A stretch of 63,685 nucleotides of DNA from Tilletiaria anomala UBC 951 (lineage: Eukaryota; Basidiomycota; Exobasidiomycetes; Georgefischeriales; Tilletiariaceae), in assembly GCF_000711695.1 (NCBI RefSeq), contig NW_013546915.1, positions 1 to 63,685 of the forward strand, read 5' to 3'. This document shows, piece by piece, positions 55,023 to 63,685 of the stretch (its first letter is position 1; each line of letters starts with the position of its first letter). The notes below the pieces were generated by a model that did no database searches, was not told the origin of the DNA, and worked only from the letters and a program-made list of their open reading frames with translations. The position numbers were made by a program, and so were the translations under genes.

Positions 55023-55511
55023 CAAACCCGAATCTATGCCACGGATCTGGAAGCTGAGGGCGAGTCACACACACCCGTCCTGTTGGCCGCAGAGACGTTT
55101 TGGATCTGGCACGGCAATGTCGAATGGTCGGGCGCGCAGGCACCGCTGCATGCTCCCGTAAGAGTCGTCACTTTCCTATCTGTGTGCGCCCAGTCATCAG
55201 TCCATGCAGTCCTGCTGCTGTTACAATAAAGTTGCCGAGGGGTTCGGTTTGAGGGTTAGGGTTACTGATTGCACGGGCACCGTGCAACTCTCATCGTCAT
55301 CATTCGATCTTGTCGGTGTCTTGTCGTTGACGATAAGGAAAGTCGCCGAGGCCATCCTAACTTTTGGTCGATGCTCTGGTCATCCTATCGATTTTACCAG
55401 ACATCTGCAGTGAATGGTGTCAGCATCGCCAGTGCCATGCTTGCGAGAGAAGTTTCTTGCAAGCCGTCTGATCGCTACTAAGACAGTGCGCCACTGCAAG
55501 GGTTGAGCATC
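55023..55511. promoter_or_regulatory. Divergent promoter with telomere-like box
   Basis: 489 bp between the S9/PIG-H gene and TAH18. Carries AGGGTTAGGGTTA at 55252-55264, two TTAGGG-type units. Confidence 0.45.
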
Positions 55512-57840
55512 ATGGCGGCTGCGCCACCCCTAAACGACGCAGATGCGAGAGCGATCATGGAGAGACGGGTTAAGGTAATCTACGCCTCGCAGACGGGTAA
55601 TGCAGAGGATGTCGCGGATCGTATTGCACAATTGGCACGGCGAAAGCGCTTTGGTGCACAGGTACTAGATATCGCTGACTATGATGTGGTGCGTTGTAGA
55701 AGCCATTATGAGGCAGAACTCTCGCTTCCTGTCATGATTGTTGACGCCACACTATCTCACGTACAGACCGAGCTTGTCGAGGAGCCTCAACCGGTCATAT
55801 TCATCATCTCAACGACCGGACTAGGAGATTTCCCCAGCTCTGCGCGCCCATTCTGGCGCTTTCTCCTGCGCAAAGACCTCCCAGTAGATATTCTGTCCGA
55901 CCTCAACTTCACCGTTTTTGGCCTTGGTGACAGCAGCTATGCCAAATTCTGCTGGCCGGCTCGCTTGCTCAGGCGGCGGCTCGAAAGCTTGGGCGCCGTA
56001 GAATACGTCAAGGGCGAGGATGCTGATGACCAGCATCCAATGGGGTAAGTCGTAGATGCCCAGATTTGTCAAAGGATGATACTCGAACTAAGGCTGATCC
56101 TTTTGGGAAACCGACGCACAGAATTGAAGGTGCTCTCGTGCCTTTCCTCCAGACGCTGTTCACTCAACTCCAATCTGATTTCGTGTTGCCCACGTCGCTC
56201 AAGGAGATTCCAGAATATGAGCTTCTACCCCCGCAAATAACTGTGCGCCTATTGTCCCATAGCCTGGCGACTGGGCAGACAAGCAATGCTTCCGCCATTA
56301 ACGGATCAGCAACCAGCAATGGGAAGGAGAAGGTACGGCAGGGCCTCGCACGACTCACGCGCAACGAGCGCATGACTGCGCGAGACCATTGGCAAGATGT
56401 TCGGCTACTTGAGTTCGAGCACGTCGGATGGCGCAGTCTTTCGGATGATCTCAACTCAAACGATGATCCCGAGCGTGAGTGCAGATGGTTGCAAATGAAT
56501 TCACACGACAAAAGCGGAGGAGAGTGCTACTCAGATATGAAGTACGAAGCAGGCGACATATTTTGCGTGAAGGCGCATAATTCAGATGCACATGTGGACC
56601 GTTTCTTCGCTCGCATGGGGTGGTCGAATATGAAGGAGGAACTTGTACAGTTGGAATGTCTTTCGCAAAGTAAGTCTGAATGGTCAATTGTACGGGTGTG
56701 AACTCCTCTGATTGTCTCGCTTCCGAATAAACAGCCCGCAAGCTCCCGCCCGATATACCACGCCGACTGAAGCTCAGCGATCTTGTCAAGTCACATCTGG
56801 ACATATGCTCAGTCCCACGGCCCTCTTTCTTCCACACCATACGCCAATTCAGTCCCGCTGGCTCAATGGAACGAGAGAAGCTGGACGAGTACTGCACGCC
56901 TGGTGAGGGTGCGGACGACATGTTCGACTATGCTATGCGCGTCAGAAGAACCATCTTGGAAGTTCTGGAAGAGTTTCAATCAGTCAACTTTGGCCTGGAG
57001 CGGCTCTGTGAAGTCGTGCCATTCACGAGGGAACGGCAATTCAGCATCGCTTCCAGCGCCGAGTATCTCGACTTTCAGAAATCTGGAAAAGGGCAACAAG
57101 GGAAGGGTGCCTCGCTTGCGAATAAACGTAGCTCAGATAAAGTGCAACTCGCAGTGGCGATCGTCAAGTACAAGACGCGTCTCCGCGAACCGAGGAGAGG
57201 CGTTTGCACGGCTTGGCTGTCCGCCCTCGAAGTGGGGACTGCTGCAGCTGATCAGATCCCATATCGGATAGAGAAGGGTACTATGCGACTCCCTCAAGAC
57301 GATACCACACCCGTCCTGTACATCGGTCCTGGTACCGGCGTGGCGCCGATGAGGGCCTTCTTACAGCAGAGGCTTTTGAGCCGTGAGCGCGAGTGTTCAT
57401 GTACAGTGGTCGAAGCTAAAGAGCATGATGAGACGAACGGGAAGGCCATTGCAGGGCATGGCGCAAAGGAAGCTGCAAACCGCATCTTCCTCGGCTTCCG
57501 ACATTCGCAGAAGGATTTCTTGTTCGCAGAGGAATGGCAGCGCTGGTCGCGTTTGGGCTTTCTGGAGTGGCGCTTGGCCGCTTCACGCGAGAGCGCATCC
57601 GGCGAAAAATTCTACGTGCAAGACCTGATCAAGCAGGACAGCGCACTCCTGTGGAGGCATATTGGCGAACAAGGCGGATACGTGCTCATCTCGGGCTCGT
57701 CCGGCAAGATGCCAGAGGCGGTGCGCGAGGCGCTCCGGGAGGTTTGCAAACAAGAAGCCGACATGGACGACGAACAGGCCGCGAGGTTCCTGCAGGCCAT
57801 GGTAGCACAAAGACGCCTGCAAGAAGAATGCTGGAGCTGA
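55512..57840 (+). CDS. TAH18: TAH18/NDOR1 diflavin reductase
   Basis: Exons 55512-55688, 55767-56044, 56122-56669 and 56735-57840 give 702 residues. The FMN-binding flavodoxin module shows IYASQTGNAEDVADRI, IFIISTTGLGDFPSSARPFW and FGLGDSSYAKFCWP. The FAD module includes RPSFFHTIRQFSPAGSMERE and ERQFSIASSAEYLDF. The NADPH module has LYIGPGTGVAPMRAFLQQ, IFLGFRHSQKDFLFAEEW and YVLISGSSGKMPEAV. Tah18 passes electrons from NADPH to Dre2/anamorsin for cytosolic iron-sulfur cluster assembly. The first intron (78 nt, 55689-55766) is in frame and free of stops, so unspliced RNA would add 26 residues; family comparison (DYDV|TELVEEP) favours removal. Slightly longer than usual because of an insertion before LTRNERMTARDHW and others. 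Confidence 0.93.
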
Positions 57841-58128
57841 GCACAACTTGCATTCCACCGTTTCCCCTATTCTGTAAGGGAGCTCCCCTTACTTGCATTA
57901 ATGAAAAATATGCGGTATATAGTCCCGCTCTAGAAAATGACAATTGGTGACATGTGAGGAGCCGATATATAGCATGTCCCGCTGCAGAGCAGATGAAAGA
58001 TAGCGTTACAATTTGTGGGGAAAGCTCGTTCCGGGTCGTCAAATGCGTCGAACGTAAGGTCCATTCATGATGTTAGAGGCCGTGTTGGTGGTTTGTGAAG
58101 GGGTGGCTTTAAGTTCCTCGAGTGCCCG
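57841..58128. other. Convergent intergenic interval
   Basis: 288 bp between the TAH18 stop and the stop of the minus-strand membrane protein. Nothing recognised. Confidence 0.35.
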
Positions 58129-60945
58129 TCACGCCCAGCCGCCTGGGAACGGGGCGTGATTGCTGGCTGCGCTGCCTTCGCGATCAACGTGCTGTGCATG
58201 CGGGACGAGCGAGGCTGTCACATGGCGCTCCGGCGAGCCATTTTCGTCTGGAAGCTCGCTAGTGCTTTCCAAACGAGTGCCGTGGCTGGCGTTCCACGAC
58301 GCACGCTTTGTGTGAGTGCCTATGACGTTGCCGCCACCTACACCTCTGCTCGAGGAGATCGATGGCGAAAGCACGCTGGAACGGTTGGACAAGTGGCCCT
58401 GGCTGTTATCGGTGCGTTCAGATCGATCGGCACGCTCAGCTGATCCGACGCTCTCGATGGCGGAAAGCTTGCGCACGAGCTTGCCGAGCGTGCGGACATA
58501 CTGTGGGACGTGCTCATTCCGCGCATCGACGGACAGGCGGTCGCCGCTGGTGTTGTTGGCCGAGTCGGTCGAGTCGTCAGAACCCCAAGTGCTGTTGGCT
58601 GCGTAGTGCCTTGTCTGATGCAAGATCTCGTGCGCGGTGATGGACTGCACTTCGGGCATGTGCGGCAGGTCATCGCCGGCGGCTGTGTGGCCGGCGTTGG
58701 CCATCGCTTTGGCCGCTGCTGCGCGCCGCTCTTGACTTGGTGTCCGCTTGTGGCCAGCCGTATTGGAGCTGCTCTGAGCCTGTTGGTGCCGCTCATCGAC
58801 GTCATAGGCGTTCGGACTCCTGCGTACAGAAGTGGCGCGCGACGCTGCCTCACTCCCCACATCCATCGTGGGCTCTCGGCCGTGGAACCAGCCGCTAACG
58901 CCGAGCTTGGAACCGTTACGCTGTAGGTCGGTATGCGGATGCGCGCTGGTGCCCCACAGCGAGTCCCAAACTTTGGCAAGCAAGCTGCTAGGCTCACGCT
59001 CGCCATGGCCCAGGTGGTGCTCAGTGGAATGAAGGTAGAGTGGATAGTCATCGACGGCGTGTGCTTCGTTGACAGGGACACTGCGATAGTCACCACCACA
59101 GGCGGCAGAAGCTGCGGTAGCTGTGGATGCCTCACCGCGCTGCCAATGGAACCGGTCGAGACGCGGAGGCGAGTTTCCCATGGCCAGCATCTGTGTGCGC
59201 TCCGAATCGAGGCGTCTGTGAGACTGCGTGGATGAGTGCGCGTGGGACACCTTTTCCGTCGTCGCGTCGTCGCGTCGCACCTCGTACTCTGCTTCAGGCA
59301 TGTAGCGCTCCTCGACGAACGCTGCGTACTGCTGCACGTCCGCTTTGGTGAGCGTCTTCTCATCAAAGTTGCCGGGCCCGTTGACGCCATGCTTCATCTC
59401 CTCCTCAAGCAAGCGGTGCATCTCTGCGCTCTCCTCGACGCCTCCGATCTCCTGGACACCCTTCTCGAGTGTGTGGTTGTAGCGTGCGAGTGCGATGAGC
59501 CAGAGCGTAAAGAAAATAACGATCAGTCCGAGTCGGACGCCGCCTGCGACGACGAACATCTTGACAGCCGCTTTACCACCCTGGCCGCCCGGTTTGCAGT
59601 CCTGGGCATCGGTGCTGAGCGGCGACGCGTCGGAGGCGTTCCAGAGCAGATCAAAGTCCCACGTTCCTGCACATCGCCGACCGACGTCGCGCGTTGCACC
59701 TTGGGGCGACGAGGCGTCCGGACCACCCACAGTATACTGCCTATGCCAGAGAATGATCAGCGCCAGGTTGGCAGCGGCAGAAGCGAGCTGCAACGTCGTG
59801 GATAGGACGGCGCAGAACCAAGCAAAGGCCAAGCCGCATGTCCGGCGGCGGGTCTGCAAGTGTGTGATACATTGAATATGGATGCTCGCCGTACGCCACA
59901 GTGAGCTTGGACTTACAGCTCGAAGGTAGACCACCACTGCGAGTATGCCGGCAATGCTCCCAGCAGCAGCGGAGAAATCGACAAGACAGAGTAGCCTGGC
60001 CAGCTCATCAATTGGGGTTCGGCTTCCAGCTGGTGCATTGCTGAGCGGTATTGTGCCCGGGCTCAGGTTGAGCCAGGAGATAATGTAGCGCGCCATAAAG
60101 TACGTCGTCATGGCTAGGACGATGAGCGAGAAAGCGCCTGTCCACATGCGCCAGCGCATGCGGAGCTCCTTGACGCCTGCGTCGCGCAGTCGTTTCATCT
60201 CCCGGTCGACGAGTACGGCATTGCCCCCTTTGAGCGCCATGGGGGTCAAAGGGTCGGCCAATGTGTCGTAGTATCCCTCGTCGTAGCCGGCCTTTCCTAA
60301 GGAGCTCCGAGTGGATCGAGTAGGCAAGGCCGTGTACCGATCCCCTGGCAATCCACTTTTGTCAACTCCGTCAAGGATCGTATCAGGCATGTGTGGCAGT
60401 GCGTCACCATGAATCGGGTCCTTTTTCTGCTCTCTCCGAGCAGCTTTGATCCGTCTCTTCTCCGCCTTGCTGGCTGTCGCTTCGGCGCGCCTCTCATTCT
60501 TGGCATCCTTTTTGCTCTTTTTTGCCGCTTTCGCCCGCGCTTGCTGCTCCGCCTTGTCAATCACAAGAGCGGCTTGGCGCACCTTGCCTCTGCTTGTAGA
60601 CGAGTTCGCGGCGGCAGAGAACTGCGCGTGTGAGGAGGGCGAGAAGGAGCCCGTGCCACCATAGCCTGCGGATGCGAATGCAGGGGATGAAGATGACTGG
60701 ATGTCGTTGCTGTTTGCATATGTGCACTGTTGTTTTTGTTGCTGCTGCTGATGTTGCTGATGAGTATGCGGTTTGAAGGAAGAATGTTCGAGGGATTTGC
60801 GATGGTTCATGTCGTAGTGGACGAGGGTCATGAATGCGTCCTGCGTAGAAGCCGGTTGGCTTCCTTGCTTGTGTCCCGCTGCGGTAAGAGCCACGGCGAG
60901 CTGTCCACCAGCAGAATCGGCAGAGAGCCGCCTTTGGCCGCTCAT
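58129..60945 (-). CDS. Four-helix membrane protein, unknown function
   Basis: Exons 59917-60945 and 58129-59853 give 917 residues; the 63-nt intron 59854-59916 has strong GTAAGT and CTTGCAG sites but is also in frame without a stop. The N-terminal 270 residues are Gln/His/Ser-rich and carry basic helices (KAAKKSKKDAKNERRAEATA). Four hydrophobic segments follow: FSLIVLAMTTYFMARYII, AGSIAGILAVVVYLRA, AFAWFCAVLSTTLQLASAAA and VKMFVVAGGVRLGLIVIFF. A long disordered Ser/His/Asp-rich tail contains many charged stretches. Topology with both termini cytosolic is likely. No family recognised; it may be lineage-restricted. The ATG at 60945 (MSGQRRLSAD) is the first true ATG in the frame. Confidence 0.65.
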   Translation of the reverse strand: MSGQRRLSADSAGGQLAVALTAAGHKQGSQPASTQDAFMTLVHYDMNHRKSLEHSSFKPHTHQQHQQQQQKQQCTYANSNDIQSSSSPAFASAGYGGTGSFSPSSHAQFSAAANSSTSRGKVRQAALVIDKAEQQARAKAAKKSKKDAKNERRAEATASKAEKRRIKAARREQKKDPIHGDALPHMPDTILDGVDKSGLPGDRYTALPTRSTRSSLGKAGYDEGYYDTLADPLTPMALKGGNAVLVDREMKRLRDAGVKELRMRWRMWTGAFSLIVLAMTTYFMARYIISWLNLSPGTIPLSNAPAGSRTPIDELARLLCLVDFSAAAGSIAGILAVVVYLRAVSPSSLWRTASIHIQCITHLQTRRRTCGLAFAWFCAVLSTTLQLASAAANLALIILWHRQYTVGGPDASSPQGATRDVGRRCAGTWDFDLLWNASDASPLSTDAQDCKPGGQGGKAAVKMFVVAGGVRLGLIVIFFTLWLIALARYNHTLEKGVQEIGGVEESAEMHRLLEEEMKHGVNGPGNFDEKTLTKADVQQYAAFVEERYMPEAEYEVRRDDATTEKVSHAHSSTQSHRRLDSERTQMLAMGNSPPRLDRFHWQRGEASTATAASAACGGDYRSVPVNEAHAVDDYPLYLHSTEHHLGHGEREPSSLLAKVWDSLWGTSAHPHTDLQRNGSKLGVSGWFHGREPTMDVGSEAASRATSVRRSPNAYDVDERHQQAQSSSNTAGHKRTPSQERRAAAAKAMANAGHTAAGDDLPHMPEVQSITAHEILHQTRHYAANSTWGSDDSTDSANNTSGDRLSVDARNEHVPQYVRTLGKLVRKLSAIESVGSAERADRSERTDNSQGHLSNRSSVLSPSISSSRGVGGGNVIGTHTKRASWNASHGTRLESTSELPDENGSPERHVTASLVPHAQHVDREGSAASNHAPFPGGWA

Positions 60946-62049
60946 CTTGCCGGTATGGGTGGTGTTTAGACGATGCGCCACGTCTTTGTTGTACTGCGCA
61001 GCGTAGATGCAGGTCTCCTACAGAGGGAGGTGTACAATTGGATCGTGAGTCGTTCGTGAAAAGCGTCCTGGGTCCGTCCAGACGCAAAAGATGGTGCCGG
61101 CACAGAGCTTCCAAGGCAAGGGCAGTCGTTTGAGTTCGTTAATATGCGTAAAGCTTAAGCGTCAGTCGTAAAGGCCGAGATCGAGGGTATAAGCCGCGCC
61201 AAGGTTTACAGACGGACGGATGGAGGCGCTAGCACACTGAGCTCTTGCGTCAACCACGGCTCAAGGTAAAGCCTAAAGGGCTAGCAGTCAGCTACAAGGA
61301 GCCTCCTTCCGATCCTGCTCCTCTGAGCACCACGCGCGGATGTGAGCTGAAATAGAGAGAAACACGTATCCATACCCCAAAGGCAGGCATGCTATAATGG
61401 GTCTCTCTTATGGACAACGCGCCCCCCATATTTCTCTTGTCTCCACACGACTCTTTCTCAGGGGTCTGTGTGCTGATCATCGGCATTCGATACGACAATC
61501 TGAGGAGGGCGGAACTCCGAGTGCTGCAGTTTTTTCTTTTCAGCATCTTCGTGCCGGGAAAAAAGAAAGAATATCAACCCACCTGCTCTTCTGTTCCCTG
61601 CCCAGTCTCTAAGTGCAGGGGGAGCGTGGTTCGTGAACGCGAGAGTGAACCCCAAACGTGCAAAGCCCGTGAGCATGTCGCAACAGGTTGTAGGGAAGCA
61701 GGTTGAGAGAGAAACACGAGAGATTCGACGCTTTTGGTGTTTCAGCGCGCTTGTTAAGGAAGGCATCTCTTCGCTTGCTGCAGTCATAGGATGCCCTTCA
61801 AAACATTACCCCGCTGTTTTCTCTCGTCGGCGGAGTAGGATTTTCCACTCTCAAGGTCATCAGCGACCAGATGGAGTTCCCGTATGATACAGTTGGAGAC
61901 AGTGGAAAGAATACAACTAACTTCATAGATGTGAGGTCAAACTGGCGAACGCATGACCATCGACAACACCAGCAATTCCTCGGACACGAGGACGCGCGAG
62001 ACGATGCCGGGAGGGCCAGCAAGAGAGTAGCCAGAGGAAGCGCTTGAAT
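60946..62049. other. Intergenic, about 1.1 kb
   Basis: Holds the 5' flank of the four-helix gene and the 3' flank of uS19m. Short frames on both strands show no motif, and I see no RNA gene or repeat. Confidence 0.4.
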
Positions 62050-62773
62050 TTATTTGTTCTTCGTTTGCCTGCAAATAGAGCGCAGAGTGAAGCAGAGCAA
62101 TACGATCAGTGATTGGTTCAGCAGAGAGAGCAAAGAGTTTGTACTGCCGCTCGCAATTGCGGAGGCGGTGGGTTTGAGAGGGGGAAGAGACCTGGCGAGA
62201 GGAAGCGCACCTGTAGCTGAATCGCTTCCGCGTCGGCGCAAATTCACCAAGCTTGTGCCCAACCATCTCTTCTGTGATCGAGACGGGGATGTGGTGCTTG
62301 CCGTTGTGTACGAGGAACTTGAGGCTGTGATAAAGCGAAGCGATCGCCGTTTGCGTGCAGCAGTGTTGTTAGACGAGAGATAGCATCACATACAGCCGGA
62401 CAGGAACGTGGACGAGGAGATACGAAGCGTCAGCCGCGGCATCATGATACATCCTGCGTATCTAGAACAGTACCGGAGTCTCACCCAACGAAATTCGGCA
62501 GGATGGTGCAAGCTCTGGCGTTTGTCCTGATCGGTGTGTTGTTCTTAAATGCTTCTTGCAGGTTCGGAAAGGCGACGAAAAACGGACCTATACAGACAAT
62601 ATCAAATAGAACCGGAAATAGGCGTATCAAGCGAGCACCGAGTGGGAGGCAATGGTTTTGGCGGACGAAGGGAAGAGGTCAGCTTCGAGGTCAGACTATG
62701 CATCTCTCCAGCGATGAGCCACTAGCGCACCTTTCCAGGCCGATCGCGCCCGCACCGCTAGTGACGGCAGCAT
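62050..62773 (-). CDS. RSM19: Mitochondrial small-subunit ribosomal protein uS19m
   Basis: Reconstructed from four short exons, 62731-62773, 62485-62587, 62211-62324 and 62050-62068, giving 92 residues. No single exon is long enough to stand out. The product begins [15 protein letters not shown] and continues with [72 protein letters not shown] and ends QTKNK. This matches the whole bacterial-type S19 fold ([16 protein letters not shown]) and the yeast Rsm19 length of about 91. It binds the head of the small mitoribosomal subunit. All junctions keep phase: K-G|P, FVG|LKF, SYR|QTK. Introns are 143, 160 and 142 nt, longer than average here. Confidence 0.93.
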
Positions 62774-63420
62774 CCTGAACAACGAGTCAATCAGACCTCC
62801 AATGAAAGTTCGGGACTCCGGAGCACAAAATGCGCTTGAGCGAAGAAGCGCCAGTATGAAGAGCGATGCGAACTTGGAAGTGCGAAGGCTTTCTACAGTT
62901 TCTCCTGTCGTCTTTCCTTAGTAGAAATCGCCGGGAAGAAAGAAGCGCAAGCAAAAGTCGCCGATGTCACGATCGACAAGTTGCCGATGCGGGGGTGATG
63001 GCGTAAAGCTTGAGACAGCCTTCATTTCACCGTACCTGCGCCGTGCGCATTGGGGTCTTCTGTAAACTGTATTTAATCAATTGTACATTCATCCCTCCAG
63101 CGCATGGCATCGACCTCCGGGGCGGTCAAAATGTGCTGAAGGTCGGCGGAAAAGCGTTCCCGTTTGTCAGGCACACTTTGATGGCCGCGTGTGTCAAAGT
63201 TGTCGCCGAGCCGTTCACGGCCAGTCACACCCTTGAATCCGAGCAGGCCAAACACATTTACCCCTTCGCTTCCGTGGAGAGCGTGGGGGGCGGTTGCGTG
63301 TGGGTGCGGGCGCTTCAGAACACGGTCAACAAGCCGCCCTGGACCTGCCCTTGTCAAGACCCCACCTGACGAGAGAGTACACATCCAAGGCCCTGCGCTG
63401 CCGATGCCGATCCTTCTACG
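62774..63420. other. Intergenic, upstream of uS19m
   Basis: Upstream flank of uS19m. Frames at 63010-63369 (+) and 63073-63384 (-) overlap; one of them may be an exon of the edge gene, but neither has a motif. Confidence 0.35.
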
Positions 63421-63678
63421 TCAACTCGACTGGGTGGAAAGCGCGACGCCACCGCACACCCGCTCCCTCCCGCTCTCGCCGAGTGCGTGCCAGCAGCTCG
63501 AAGGATGCTCGGAGATTGTGCGGGGAATGACATGGTAGAAGAGGCTAAGGGCAACGGCAATGTCGCTTTCTTTGGGATCAGTTAGCCGTCGAGAGTGCGC
63601 CTGGTAGTGGACCGTCGCCCGGCCAACAAGCTCCTCAAACTGATACACTCTCCACGTGCGTTCGCAATGTCTGGTCAT
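63421..63678 (-). CDS. Possible gene fragment at the window edge, unknown
   Basis: Minus-strand frame open to the right edge, reading FEELVGRATVHYQAHSRRLT then DPKESDIAVALSLFYHVIP. The segment looks coding (balanced composition, helical pattern), and a downstream stretch in another frame (ERFSADLQHILTAPEVDAM, about 63073-63200) could be a further exon. I cannot name a family, and the start may lie outside the window. Confidence 0.3.
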   Translation of the reverse strand: MTRHCERTWRVYQFEELVGRATVHYQAHSRRLTDPKESDIAVALSLFYHVIPRTISEHPSSCWHALGESGRERVCGGVALSTQSS

Positions 63679-63685
63679 TTCTCGC

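Noticed and set aside
1-63685. CRISPR arrays, LTR or LINE elements, DNA transposases, rRNA genes
   Set aside because: No regularly spaced repeats, reverse transcriptase, integrase, transposase or rRNA signatures were seen by eye on either strand.

Overview
The window is nuclear DNA from a fungus, most likely a basidiomycete and plausibly of the Ustilaginomycotina; that placement is inferred from gene content and intron style, not from a search. It has densely packed conserved eukaryotic genes with short GT..AG introns (mostly 50-110 nt), intronless long ORFs, GC-rich coding sequence, divergent promoters of 250-550 bp and convergent gene ends only 30-130 bp apart. I saw no retrotransposon, DNA transposase or CRISPR array.

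Layout. 169-2170: PLP-dependent ACC-synthase-like aminotransferase. 3728-5790: decayed ABCG-type ABC transporter. 6178-8310 (-): PER1/PGAP3 GPI-lipid remodelling protein. 8882-11122: flavin monooxygenase. 11475-11833 (-): tiny two-segment membrane protein. 12219-12649: twin-CX9C Emi1-type protein. 12650-17278 is a gene-poor tract of about 4.6 kb with decayed ORFs, diverged repeats and two tandem initiator tRNA-Met genes, both with an intron. 17279-18322 (-): ALKBH6-like dioxygenase. 18687-19805: PEX14. 19914-20770 (-): SFT2. 21036-23610: diphthine-ammonia ligase DPH6. 23640-24296 (-): cyclic phosphodiesterase. 24726-25208: small conserved-looking protein. 25588-27354 (-): two-LIM protein. 27735-29510: RFT1. 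29609-32272 (-): PAN3. 32655-34014: AlkB-type dioxygenase with N-terminal ubiquitin-interacting motifs. 34164-34952 (-): mitoribosomal mL59. 35988-38845 (-): BAR-domain protein. 39386-40344: COX6. 41152-43017 (-): unknown. 43410-45261: Kar4/METTL14-like. 45328-49209 (-): large coiled-coil protein. 49717-51628: elongation factor 1Bgamma. 51730-55022 (-): S9 peptidase carrying an inserted PIG-H domain. 55512-57840: TAH18. 58129-60945 (-): four-helix membrane protein of unknown function. 62050-62773 (-): mitoribosomal uS19m in four small exons. A possible gene fragment runs off the right edge.

Most striking observation: the S9 serine peptidase at 51730-55022 appears to carry a complete PIG-H (Gpi15, GPI-GlcNAc-transferase subunit) domain inside its alpha/beta-hydrolase fold, immediately upstream of the nucleophile motif. 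The reading frame is open on both sides and one intron falls within the PIG-H homology itself. This would join the first step of GPI-anchor synthesis to a peptidase in one polypeptide, or hide a nested, alternatively spliced gene. Second: two initiator tRNA-Met genes each interrupted by an anticodon-loop intron. Third: (TTAGGG)n-like telomere boxes in three separate divergent promoters.

Themes. Several genes serve the ER and secretory route (PER1, RFT1, SFT2, PIG-H). Others serve mitochondria (COX6, mL59, uS19m, Emi1-like, the possible complex I subunit at 11475), translation (EF1Bgamma, DPH6, initiator tRNA), and RNA or DNA modification and turnover (two AlkB proteins, Kar4/METTL14, PAN3, the cyclic phosphodiesterase). 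They look like ordinary fungal gene order rather than an operon-like cluster. Exon boundaries come from splice consensus and phase arithmetic done by hand, so each is a prediction.
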